Source: Candidatus Methanomethylophilaceae archaeon (lineage in GTDB: Archaea; Thermoplasmatota; Thermoplasmata; Methanomassiliicoccales; Methanomethylophilaceae). Taken from it: a DNA stretch of 8,977 nucleotides. Each line of letters begins with the position of its first letter. Within the stretch, counting starts at the first letter, position 1. The notes under the pieces were generated by a model. That model searched no databases, was not told where the DNA came from, and saw only the letters and a program-made list of their open reading frames with translations. The translations under genes were made by a program, and so were the position numbers. The stretch covers positions 1 to 8,977 of the forward strand of contig SKHQ01000067.1 in the NCBI GenBank assembly GCA_007116915.1, written 5' to 3'. Shown here one piece after another: positions 1 to 6,323 of this stretch.

Positions 1-67
1 GGGCCGGGCTCGAACCAGCGACTTCAAGATCTTCAGTCTTGCACTCTCCCAACTGAGTTACCGCGGC
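1..67 (-). tRNA. tRNA-Phe (anticodon GAA), 3' end cut off by the window edge
   Basis: Read on the minus strand from 67 down to 1, the sequence folds as a tRNA. The acceptor 5' strand is GCCGCGG (67-61), followed by UA at positions 8-9. The D arm is ACUC/GAGU with loop AGUUGGGA. The anticodon stem is CAAGA/UCUUG with loop CUGAAGA, giving anticodon GAA for phenylalanine. A 5-base variable region (AAGUC) follows, then a T arm GCUGG/CCGGC with loop UUCGAGC. Only two bases (CC) of the acceptor 3' strand are inside the window, so five bases of that strand, the discriminator base and any encoded CCA are missing. No intron is visible. It lies divergent from the filament operon. Confidence 0.96.
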
Positions 68-93
68 GTGTATCGCCTTAAAGACACAGTTGT

Positions 94-110
94 TTTATAA
101 ACTTTACTAA
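94..110 (-). promoter_or_regulatory. Archaeal TATA box with BRE-like element for the tRNA-Phe gene
   Basis: On the minus strand this reads TTAGTAAAG followed by TTTATAAA. The TTTATAAA octamer (94-101) is a close match to the archaeal TATA consensus, and the purine-rich AGTAAAG just upstream resembles a TFB-recognition element. The box is centred about 30 bases upstream of the first tRNA base (67). With the usual archaeal spacing of about 26-27 bases, transcription would start near 71 and leave a leader of only a few bases for RNase P to remove. The assignment rests on sequence and spacing alone. Confidence 0.7.
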
Positions 111-136
111 GGCACGGTACGAACTGGGCATTTCAA

Positions 137-147
137 TTAATATATAT
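137..147 (+). promoter_or_regulatory. Candidate TATA box for the filament operon
   Basis: TTAATATATAT lies in the AT-rich part of the divergent intergenic region. Typical archaeal spacing puts transcription start near 167-170. That gives a short leader of about 20 bases, which would include the GGAG at 178-181, seven bases before the ATG at 189. No other promoter-like stretch is needed for the five genes downstream because they leave no intergenic room, so this region probably drives the whole operon. A second TATA-like element lies about 20 bases downstream (see the tandem repeat entry). Confidence 0.6.
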
Positions 148-148
148 G

Positions 149-173
149 TACTGTCTTTGATATACTACTGTCT
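149..173 (+). repeat. 8-base direct repeat TACTGTCT, each copy preceded by a TATA-like element
   Basis: TACTGTCT occurs at 149-156 and again at 166-173, exactly 17 bases apart. Each copy follows an AT-rich TATA-like run: ATATATATG before the first and TTTGATATAC before the second. The segment therefore looks like an imperfect tandem duplication of a roughly 17-base core-promoter unit. If the second element (about 156-165) works as a TATA box, transcription would start at about 187, almost on the ATG, giving a nearly leaderless mRNA. The repeat could equally be a paired regulator site, or chance. Confidence 0.5.
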
Positions 174-188
174 GGACGGAGTGCGTGG

Positions 189-1055
189 ATGTCGGCTCTA
201 AATAATCGTATCAGGTGGAAATTGCACATACGCGGTGAAGATGGCGTTGCCTCTGTCATCGGCACGATTTTCGCACTCCTGGTCTTTCTTACGTTACTTT
301 CGTTGATAATAACCACCTACATACCGGCATGGGAGAAGTCAAATGAACAGGAGTTCATGACCGAGACCCTCTATCGCTTCTCGACGGTGAAGAGCGTCAA
401 CGGCATAATGGGGGAGGGGGACCAGCAATTCGTGGCTATAAGCCTAGCCCCGCCCAAGGTGCCGATATTCGGTAAGAACGTGTTGGGCAACCTTACCCTC
501 AATCCATCTGGTTTCGCAGAGGCGTCCATGACCGTTAGTTTCTCTGATCCCGTTGAAGGCCAGTTGGATTTCTCTGCCGGCGGATCTTTAGAATATGGGG
601 TTTTTGTAAACACCTACCTGAACCAACGGGTTTCCTATGAGTTGGGCGCTGTCCTGACGTCCCAGCCTGACGGGGGGCTGATAAAAGCCTCTCCGGGTAT
701 AAGTTACACCACCACGGATGGCGGGGGCATCGATAGCTACGACCTAGTGATCAACCTTAACGACCTCGTTGGCACACAAACATCAAGGCTGGGTACTGGG
801 ACATTCGGCGTTAGCCTCACGGTTACCGACATACAGGACTTCTACACTGAGGACGTTGTCAACGGTGACATGACTATGGAGATTACAACCTCTTACCCTG
901 AGGCGTGGGTGAGCTGGCTGGACCTGAGGTTCGTGCAGACCGGAGTCATCGGGGCGGCGGACATGACGGTGGACGGCAATGAGATAACGCTCGATTTCTC
1001 AAACCTGGACAGCATTACGATCAAGAGGACCTTCACCACCATCAGTCTGGAGTGA
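189..1055 (+). CDS. Archaeal pilin-like protein with type IV pilin N-terminus and large extracellular domain
   Basis: The product has 288 residues and is probably an extracellular, membrane-anchored subunit or minor pilin of the machine encoded downstream. A short basic N-terminus (residues 1-18, with R7, R9, K11, R15) leads into G19-V-A-S-V-I-G25 and one hydrophobic helix (about 20-45). This resembles the N-terminus of archaeal type IV pilins, whose signal is cut by a prepilin peptidase just before the helix. The next stretch, Y44-I-P-A-W48 then charged residues to E55, recalls archaeal pilin-like membrane proteins. Residues 60-288 look like soluble beta-rich sequence with no further membrane span and no cysteine. 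At 288 residues it is longer than most archaeal major pilins. The start is supported by GGAG at 178-181. It ends four bases before the first ATPase gene. The pilin-like call is fairly secure; the exact role is inferred. Confidence 0.75.
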   Translation: MSALNNRIRWKLHIRGEDGVASVIGTIFALLVFLTLLSLIITTYIPAWEKSNEQEFMTETLYRFSTVKSVNGIMGEGDQQFVAISLAPPKVPIFGKNVLGNLTLNPSGFAEASMTVSFSDPVEGQLDFSAGGSLEYGVFVNTYLNQRVSYELGAVLTSQPDGGLIKASPGISYTTTDGGGIDSYDLVINLNDLVGTQTSRLGTGTFGVSLTVTDIQDFYTEDVVNGDMTMEITTSYPEAWVSWLDLRFVQTGVIGAADMTVDGNEITLDFSNLDSITIKRTFTTISLE

Positions 1056-1059
1056 GTAT

Positions 1060-2745
1060 ATGGAAGCGGACAGGATAGATCGGAACTACGGCTTCGGCAA
1101 CCGTCTGAAGAGCAATTACGCCCGCTTCCTCCGTAAGGCATCCAAGAAACCATTCATGGTCAAGATCGCCCACGCTAAGATGGAGGCGGACGGGGGCCCA
1201 CCGGTAATCACCAAGATACCGGAGCACTCGCCAGAAGAGATAGAGCTCATCGACCAATACACCATACGTGAAGGCTACAGTTACGTCCAGATAGTCTACG
1301 ACAAGAAGTTGAGTGAATACCGGTATGATGTTGTTGAGCCTCAGCTCAGCGACTATCAGACGGAATTACTGGCAATGATAAAGGACACCTTGCAACGCAC
1401 CCTTAGCTACGACTGGGAGCGGCTGGGTAAGATAGAGAAGTCGGTATACATCACCGAGAGCGTGCATGGTTTCCTGGAAAGCAGGGCCATTCCACTAGAC
1501 CGGATAGGCAGATCGAAGATCGACTACTACATGGTGAGGGACTTCGTTGGTTACGGGCCCATCGATGTGCTCATGAACGACGACCACAACGAGGACATAT
1601 CCTGCGATGGCCACGGTATCAGCATCTACATCTATCACAACAAGCACGAGAGCATACGCAGCAGCGTGATGTTCCCCAAAAAGGACGAGCTTGATTCTTT
1701 CATCGTGTCCCTGGGACAGCGTTGCGGCCGGCAGATAACAGTCTCACAGCCACTTCTGGACGGCACCACTCCGGAAGGACACCGCGTCCAGGCCACATAC
1801 TCCGACGAGGTCACCGCTCACGGCTCCACTTTCACGATCAGAAGGTTCAAGCACAGGCCTTTCACCCCCACCGACCTGATTCGTTCCCGGACGGCATCGG
1901 CCGAGATGCTCGCCTACTTGTGGATGGCGGTGGAGAGCGGCGAGTCCGCCCTCGTATGTGGCGGCACCGGTGCCGGCAAGACGTCGACATTGAACGCCCT
2001 GGCATTGTTCATACCGCCGGGTGCAAAGATAGTCAGCATGGAGGACACCAGGGAAATCAACCTACCCCATGACAACTGGATCCCCAGTGTCACCCGTGTC
2101 GGCGGGGGTCAGCGCGACCAGGATGGTAAAGCGGCAGGCGACATCGACATGTTCGACCTCGTCAGAGCGGCCATGAGGCAGAGACCGAACTACATCATCG
2201 TCGGTGAGGTTCGTGGTAAGGAGACCTACAACATGTTCCAGGCCATGGCCACCGGCCACACCACATACTCCACCATGCACGCCGATTCGGTGAAATCGAT
2301 GGTCAGCCGTCTTGAGAACCCGCCCCTGAACATACCGAGAATCCTCCTGACGGCATTGAGGAACGTGATCATCCAGGCTCCTGCCAGAGTGGGTAACGAC
2401 ATGGTAAGGAGGATCAAGGAGCTGGTGGAAGTGGTCGGTTTCGAGCCCGACACCAACGAGCTCATCACCAACACCGTGTTCCAATGGGATCCAGTCTCTG
2501 ACACTTTCGTCTACAAAGGCCACAGTTTCATGTTCGATAAGATAATCGAGCTCAAGGGAATAACCCACGAGGATATGGACCAGGAGTTCCGCCGTCGCGT
2601 GGACATCATGAACTACATGGCCAAGAAGAACATGAACGACCACAAGCAGATATGGGCATTGATCAACCGTTACAGCAACGAACCCGAAAAGGTCATGCGC
2701 ATAGTTTCCAAGCGTCTAGGGAAGGAGGAAGTAGATGAGTCCTGA
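1060..2745 (+). CDS. Type II/IV secretion ATPase of the ArlI/TadA (GspE) family, first copy
   Basis: This 561-residue cytoplasmic ATPase should form a hexamer that powers filament assembly or secretion through the membrane platform proteins encoded next. The N-terminal domain carries the family's 'EPQLSD' segment and the 'ISCDG' stretch before the core. Catalytic motifs are all intact: Walker A GGTGAGKT at 301-308, an Asp-box-like segment 'EDTREINLPH' at 328-337, Walker B 'IIVGEVRG' at 379-386 with E383, and a His box 'ATGHTTYSTMHAD' at 397-409. A Gly/Asp-rich loop (347-361) separates 'PSVTR' from 'MFDL' and is five residues longer than in the second copy. GGAG at 1049-1052, overlapping the end of the previous gene, supports the ATG at 1060. 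The 3' end overlaps the next gene by 11 bases, suggesting coupled translation. The family is certain; which cargo it drives is not. Confidence 0.93.
   Translation: MEADRIDRNYGFGNRLKSNYARFLRKASKKPFMVKIAHAKMEADGGPPVITKIPEHSPEEIELIDQYTIREGYSYVQIVYDKKLSEYRYDVVEPQLSDYQTELLAMIKDTLQRTLSYDWERLGKIEKSVYITESVHGFLESRAIPLDRIGRSKIDYYMVRDFVGYGPIDVLMNDDHNEDISCDGHGISIYIYHNKHESIRSSVMFPKKDELDSFIVSLGQRCGRQITVSQPLLDGTTPEGHRVQATYSDEVTAHGSTFTIRRFKHRPFTPTDLIRSRTASAEMLAYLWMAVESGESALVCGGTGAGKTSTLNALALFIPPGAKIVSMEDTREINLPHDNWIPSVTRVGGGQRDQDGKAAGDIDMFDLVRAAMRQRPNYIIVGEVRGKETYNMFQAMATGHTTYSTMHADSVKSMVSRLENPPLNIPRILLTALRNVIIQAPARVGNDMVRRIKELVEVVGFEPDTNELITNTVFQWDPVSDTFVYKGHSFMFDKIIELKGITHEDMDQEFRRRVDIMNYMAKKNMNDHKQIWALINRYSNEPEKVMRIVSKRLGKEEVDES
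2722..2728 (+). promoter_or_regulatory. Strong Shine-Dalgarno site inside the end of the first ATPase gene
   Basis: AAGGAGG lies six bases before the ATG at 2735 and fixes that start. The site is within the last codons of the ATPase gene, so ribosomes ending there are well placed to re-initiate on the platform gene. Confidence 0.8.
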
Positions 2746-3754
2746 GGTTTCTGACGTATTCTCGAGGCTTGACCCCTCCAAGGATAAGAGTTACTCGAAG
2801 ACCAAGAAGTCCGAGGACGCTGCGGAGCACTCCCATCCCCGCTTGGTAAAATTACAGAAGGGGCTCAAACCTGAGTACATCAAGCTCACATCCTATCAGG
2901 CCCTTTGCTGGAGGATAATGGGGAACGCGGCCACCAAGGCCAAGGCCGATATCAAACTGGAGGATGCCCTTGTCCAAGCGCACATGTCCCTGCGGCCGGA
3001 GGAGTACAAGGCTTACATGATGTTCACTGCCTTATTGGCGGCAGTGCTCGGTCTTGTGGTCGGCGGTGCTTTACTGATGACCATGGACACCTTCGAGGTC
3101 GCCCTGATCTCAGCAATAATGTTGCCCCTGGTGTTCGGCTTTGTGACCTATACCCTGCTCCAGATCATGCCGGGCTCCACAGCAAGTTCACGCGGTCGCG
3201 ACATAAACAAGCGCATAGGCCCTTCGATGAGCTTCATCTCCGCCATGGCCTCGGCGGATGTCAACGTTGACGTTATTTTCAAGGAGCTGGCACGCCAGGA
3301 TATATACGGCTCAGTGAAGCAGGAGGCGGAGTGGATCACCCGGGACACCGAGCTTCTAGGCCTGGACATAATAACCGCCATATCGCGGGCGGCGCAGAGG
3401 ACGCCTTCAGACCGTTTCCAGGATTTCCTTCAAGGCGTGGTGACGACATCCACCTCCGGCGGGCAGTTGAAGCCCTACTTCCTGCAGAAGGCCGACCAGT
3501 ATGAGAAGGAGGCCAAACTGCAGAACCGCGCCATGCTTGAGAACCTGGGCTTGATGGCCGAGACGTATGTGACCGTCGTCGTGGCCTTCCCGCTGTTCCT
3601 GGTGGTCATTATGGCAATCATGGCCATCATCGGCGGTCTGAACCCGGGATTCGCCATCACCCTACTGTACCTGGTGGTGGCTGTTATGGTGCCAGTATCA
3701 CAATTCGGATTCATATTCTTCGTTTGGAACACCACAGAGGAGGCGAGGGCATGA
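2735..3754 (+). CDS. T2SSF-domain membrane platform protein, ArlJ N-half / TadB-like
   Basis: This is a 339-residue integral membrane protein of the type II secretion F family, which forms the inner-membrane platform contacted by the secretion ATPase. A Lys-rich cytoplasmic head (1-90) precedes two membrane helices (about 95-116 and 121-144). A cytoplasmic helical T2SSF domain follows (about 160-275), with the recognisable 'RTPSDRFQDFL' at 222-232 and a 'TSGGQLKPYFLQKA' segment at 240-253. Two more helices lie at about 276-301 and 305-330. ArlJ of archaella and many archaeal pili carries two T2SSF domains in one chain of roughly 550 residues; this protein has one and resembles the first half. 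Its stop overlaps the next start as ATGA at 3751-3754. The family call is confident. Its equivalence to TadB or EpdJ/K is inferred from size and gene order. Confidence 0.88.
   Translation: MSPEVSDVFSRLDPSKDKSYSKTKKSEDAAEHSHPRLVKLQKGLKPEYIKLTSYQALCWRIMGNAATKAKADIKLEDALVQAHMSLRPEEYKAYMMFTALLAAVLGLVVGGALLMTMDTFEVALISAIMLPLVFGFVTYTLLQIMPGSTASSRGRDINKRIGPSMSFISAMASADVNVDVIFKELARQDIYGSVKQEAEWITRDTELLGLDIITAISRAAQRTPSDRFQDFLQGVVTTSTSGGQLKPYFLQKADQYEKEAKLQNRAMLENLGLMAETYVTVVVAFPLFLVVIMAIMAIIGGLNPGFAITLLYLVVAVMVPVSQFGFIFFVWNTTEEARA
3737..3743 (+). promoter_or_regulatory. Shine-Dalgarno site that decides the start of the second platform gene
   Basis: GAGGAGG lies seven bases before the ATG at 3751. 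The longer frame opens with an ATG at 3724, but that codon has no comparable site before it and would overlap the previous gene by 31 bases. The ATG at 3751 is therefore the better start and gives the common ATGA stop-start overlap. Confidence 0.8.
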
Positions 3755-4638
3755 GGACCGAGGTCGTAAAAGAGGACATTATTGACCTAAACCGTCTGCA
3801 GTCATCGAATAAGAAGGACCGCGGTGTCATCATACTTGTCGTGACCCTTTCCATTGCGCTTATCGTGTTCATAGCTGCCACGCTGGTGTACATAGACAGT
3901 ATAGACCTGAACATGGAATGGTATCAGTTGGTATCTCTAGGCTTCCTCATCGCCCTCGGACCGTTCGGCTTCTACGGTACCGCAGTGTCCAGACGTAAGT
4001 CGGACATCGAGCAGAGACTCCCTGACTTCTTGAGGGATGTGGCTGAAGCAGGTCGTTTCGGGATGACTCTCCCTGAGGCCATACGAGTGGCCTCTCGCGG
4101 CAAGTACGGTAAGCTGACGCCGGAGATACGGAAGATGGCAGCGCAGATAGAATGGGGCGTGCCCGCCACCGAAGCCCTGCAGTTGTTCGTCGACCGTGTC
4201 AGGACTCCTTTGGTGGAGAAGATGATCGCCATCATCATCAAGGCCAACAACGCCGGGGGAAATGTCTCCGATGTCCTCACGATGGTCGCTAAGGACGCCC
4301 GTGAGATGCGCATGATGGAGGATGAGAGGAAGCTGGAGATGGTCACCTACATGATGGTCATATACATCGCGTTCTTTGTTTTCATCGCCACGATATTCAT
4401 CATGAACAGCGTGTTTTTGCCGGCGATGATAGAGACCAACGTCGAAGGTAGCATGATCAATGTCCCCATAATAGAGCAGGTGCAGGTGGTGTTCATCGTT
4501 TCCGTCATCGTGCATGCGGTGGGAGACGGTATTATGGCTGGCGTCCTGCAGGACGGTAGGATATCCAACGGGATGAGGCATGGATTCATCATGCTTTTCA
4601 CAGGCGTGGCGGCATTGATCATACTGGGGGCTTTCTGA
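3751..4638 (+). CDS. T2SSF-domain membrane platform protein, ArlJ C-half / TadC-like
   Basis: This is a 295-residue membrane protein and the second half of the split platform. A short charged N-terminus (1-24) leads to two membrane helices (about 26-47 and 57-78). The cytoplasmic T2SSF domain spans about 85-195, with 'LPDFLRDVAEAGRFGMTLPE' at 90-109 matching the usual start of this domain (Leu-Pro, then a Gly in the turn), and 'ANNAGGNVSDVL' at 165-176. Further hydrophobic helices lie at about 197-222, 244-265 and 275-294. It is only distantly similar to its upstream partner, as expected if they correspond to different halves of ArlJ rather than a recent duplication. The start at 3751 is chosen for its Shine-Dalgarno site and the ATGA overlap. 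The stop overlaps the next start as TGATG, sharing base 4638. Confidence 0.87.
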   Translation: MRTEVVKEDIIDLNRLQSSNKKDRGVIILVVTLSIALIVFIAATLVYIDSIDLNMEWYQLVSLGFLIALGPFGFYGTAVSRRKSDIEQRLPDFLRDVAEAGRFGMTLPEAIRVASRGKYGKLTPEIRKMAAQIEWGVPATEALQLFVDRVRTPLVEKMIAIIIKANNAGGNVSDVLTMVAKDAREMRMMEDERKLEMVTYMMVIYIAFFVFIATIFIMNSVFLPAMIETNVEGSMINVPIIEQVQVVFIVSVIVHAVGDGIMAGVLQDGRISNGMRHGFIMLFTGVAALIILGAF

Positions 4639-6314
4639 TGGCCAAAAGCAAAGAGAAGGCTAGCGGGACCAAGACCAAGAGTAGTTTCACATCCAAATAT
4701 GGTAGCGTCCTGCTGAACATCAAGGGTAAACCCATGAGGGTCAAGATCCCCACCCAGATCAAGCAGCAAACGGAGATCACCCATATTCCACCCATCCTCA
4801 GCAATGACATCCGGATGGTGGAGATAAACCCCGTGGAGGAACCGTTGACCTATGTGCGCATCAACTACGACCGCGACTTGGGGGAGCATCTCTACGAAGT
4901 CATCGAACCGCAACTTTCAGACGAGGAGAACACCTTATTGGGAGTCCTAAAGGAAGCCCTGACTTCCACTTTGAACCAGACCAGCGACGAAACTCAGGAT
5001 GAGGAGCGGAAGGAGATTTTACGCATCGCCCTCGATAGACTGCTGGTTGCGCTGGAGATAACCCTTGATGAATCCTCCAAGACCAGGATATTCTACTACC
5101 TGCGCCGGGACTTCATCGGTTACGGTATCATCGATGTCACCATGAACGACACGCAGGTGGAAGACTGTTCCTGCGACGGTGTCAATATACCTCTTTTCAT
5201 CTATCACCGTAAGTACGGTTCCATACGTTCCAACATCATATTCGATAACGAGCCTGAGCTGGACCGTTACGTGTCCTGGCTGGCACAGAAGTGTGGTAAG
5301 CAGATATCGGTCGCCAGCCCCATGCTGGACTCCACCATGCCCGACGGTTCGAGGCTCAACGCCACCCTCAGTAAGCATGTGACCAAACGCGGTTCCTCCT
5401 TCACTATCAGGCGTTTCCGTGAGAATCCCTTCACGCCGGTGGATCTCGTCAGGTTCCGCACCATGTCCCTGGAGATGGTCGCCTACGCGTGGCTGTGCAT
5501 TGAGTACGGTAACTCCATAATGGTCTGCGGAGGTACGGCCAGCGGAAAGACTACGACTTTGAACGCCACCCTACTGTTCATTCCGCCGCAGATGAAGATT
5601 GTCAGTATCGAGGACACCCGCGAACTGAACCTCCCTCACGAGAACTGGATACCCAGTGTGACTCGCCAGGCATTCGGCGGCGAGGTCGGTGGCGAGGTCA
5701 CGATGTTCGATCTTCTGCGCGCAGCACTGAGGCAGAGGCCGCAGTACATGATGGTGGGCGAGGTCCGTGGTGCGGAGGCTTACGTTGTTTTCCAAGCGAT
5801 GGCCACCGGACACCCTTCCTATTCCACATTCCATGCCGAGGATGTGCAGAGCATGGTGCACAGGATGGAGAACGAGCCCATCAATCTCCCCCGTGCGTTG
5901 CTGGCATCCTTGGACGTGGTGTTCCTGCAGGGCCAGGTCAAGGTGGGCACAAAGATGACCAGACGTGTCAAGGCCATCACCGAACTGGTGGGGATGGATG
6001 CCGAGAGCGGGGAGTTGGTCACGAACACGGTGTTCACCTGGAATCCCGCCGATGACAGTTTCAACTATTCCGGCCACTCCTATGTGTATGAGAAGATACG
6101 CAACATCAGGAACTGGTCCCCCCGGCAGATGGACCGAGAGGTCAAGCGCCGCGTGGATATCTTGGATTACATGAATCTAACCGGAGTGGACAACTTCCGT
6201 AAAGTGGCCTCGATAATCTCATCTTACTACAAGGACCCCGACACAGTCATATCCGAGGTGCGGCAGAAGCTCAAGGAGGCCCGCGAGGGCGGGTCTGCTG
6301 CTCAAGAGGAGTGA
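4638..6314 (+). CDS. Type II/IV secretion ATPase of the ArlI/TadA (GspE) family, second copy
   Basis: This 558-residue ATPase is a full-length paralogue of the first one in the operon, alignable from 'YVRINYDRDLGEHLYEVIEP' to the C-terminus. All catalytic motifs are kept: Walker A GGTASGKT at 298-305, 'EDTRELNLPH' at 325-334, Walker B 'MMVGEVRG' at 371-378 with E375, and a His box 'ATGHPSYSTFHAED' at 389-402. Two differences from the first copy stand out: a shorter loop between 'PSVTR' and 'MFDL' (344-355), and an unrelated Lys-rich N-terminus. It begins on the last base of the preceding stop codon, with a G-run (4626-4630) as a weak ribosome site. It is the last gene of the operon and ends one base from the convergent surface-protein gene. 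The sequence does not show whether it drives extension, retraction or a mixed hexamer. Confidence 0.93.
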   Translation: MAKSKEKASGTKTKSSFTSKYGSVLLNIKGKPMRVKIPTQIKQQTEITHIPPILSNDIRMVEINPVEEPLTYVRINYDRDLGEHLYEVIEPQLSDEENTLLGVLKEALTSTLNQTSDETQDEERKEILRIALDRLLVALEITLDESSKTRIFYYLRRDFIGYGIIDVTMNDTQVEDCSCDGVNIPLFIYHRKYGSIRSNIIFDNEPELDRYVSWLAQKCGKQISVASPMLDSTMPDGSRLNATLSKHVTKRGSSFTIRRFRENPFTPVDLVRFRTMSLEMVAYAWLCIEYGNSIMVCGGTASGKTTTLNATLLFIPPQMKIVSIEDTRELNLPHENWIPSVTRQAFGGEVGGEVTMFDLLRAALRQRPQYMMVGEVRGAEAYVVFQAMATGHPSYSTFHAEDVQSMVHRMENEPINLPRALLASLDVVFLQGQVKVGTKMTRRVKAITELVGMDAESGELVTNTVFTWNPADDSFNYSGHSYVYEKIRNIRNWSPRQMDREVKRRVDILDYMNLTGVDNFRKVASIISSYYKDPDTVISEVRQKLKEAREGGSAAQEE

Positions 6315-6323
6315 TTCACTCCT
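6307..6323. repeat. Perfect inverted repeat containing both convergent stop codons
   Basis: AGGAGTGA (6307-6314), a central T (6315), then TCACTCCT (6316-6323) form two 8-base arms. The TGA of the plus-strand ATPase and the TGA of the minus-strand surface protein lie symmetrically in the arms, because both coding sequences end in AGGAGTGA. As RNA it could form a stem of about seven pairs with a three-base loop on either strand. No T-run follows directly on either side, so a classical archaeal T-rich terminator is not evident. The pattern may simply reflect two genes ending in Glu codons. Confidence 0.6.

Noticed and set aside
1..188. tRNA-Phe gene as an integration site for a mobile element
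   Set aside because: The 3' end of the tRNA, where attachment sites lie, is outside the window, and no integrase or repeated tRNA fragment is visible.
2062..2643. 193-codon minus-strand open frame inside the first ATPase gene
   Set aside because: It mirrors a region coding for the conserved ATPase core. Its translation is His/Val/Asp-rich with no recognisable domain, as expected for an antisense frame of a codon-biased gene.
3724..3753. Upstream ATG as start of the second platform protein, adding nine residues
   Set aside because: It would overlap the preceding gene by 31 bases and lacks a ribosome site, while the ATG at 3751 has GAGGAGG at the right distance and an ATGA overlap.
3937..4581. 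214-codon minus-strand open frame across the second platform gene
   Set aside because: It is fully antisense to a T2SSF protein with good helices and motifs. The product is His-rich and low in hydrophobic structure, with no ribosome site or promoter of its own.
4347..4913. 188-codon minus-strand open frame over the junction of the second platform and second ATPase genes
   Set aside because: It spans two well-supported plus-strand genes and shows no domain of its own. Methionine-rich stretches reflect antisense CAT codons.
189..6314. Archaellum (arl/fla) operon
   Set aside because: None of the archaellum accessory genes (arlC/D/E, F, G, H) is present, the platform is split in two, and there are two ATPases. 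A pilus-like or Tad/Epd-like machine fits better.
1060..6314. Conjugation or VirB-type type IV secretion locus
   Set aside because: The ATPases are paired with T2SSF platform proteins, and there is no coupling protein, relaxase or VirB4-like ATPase. The context is that of a type IV filament.
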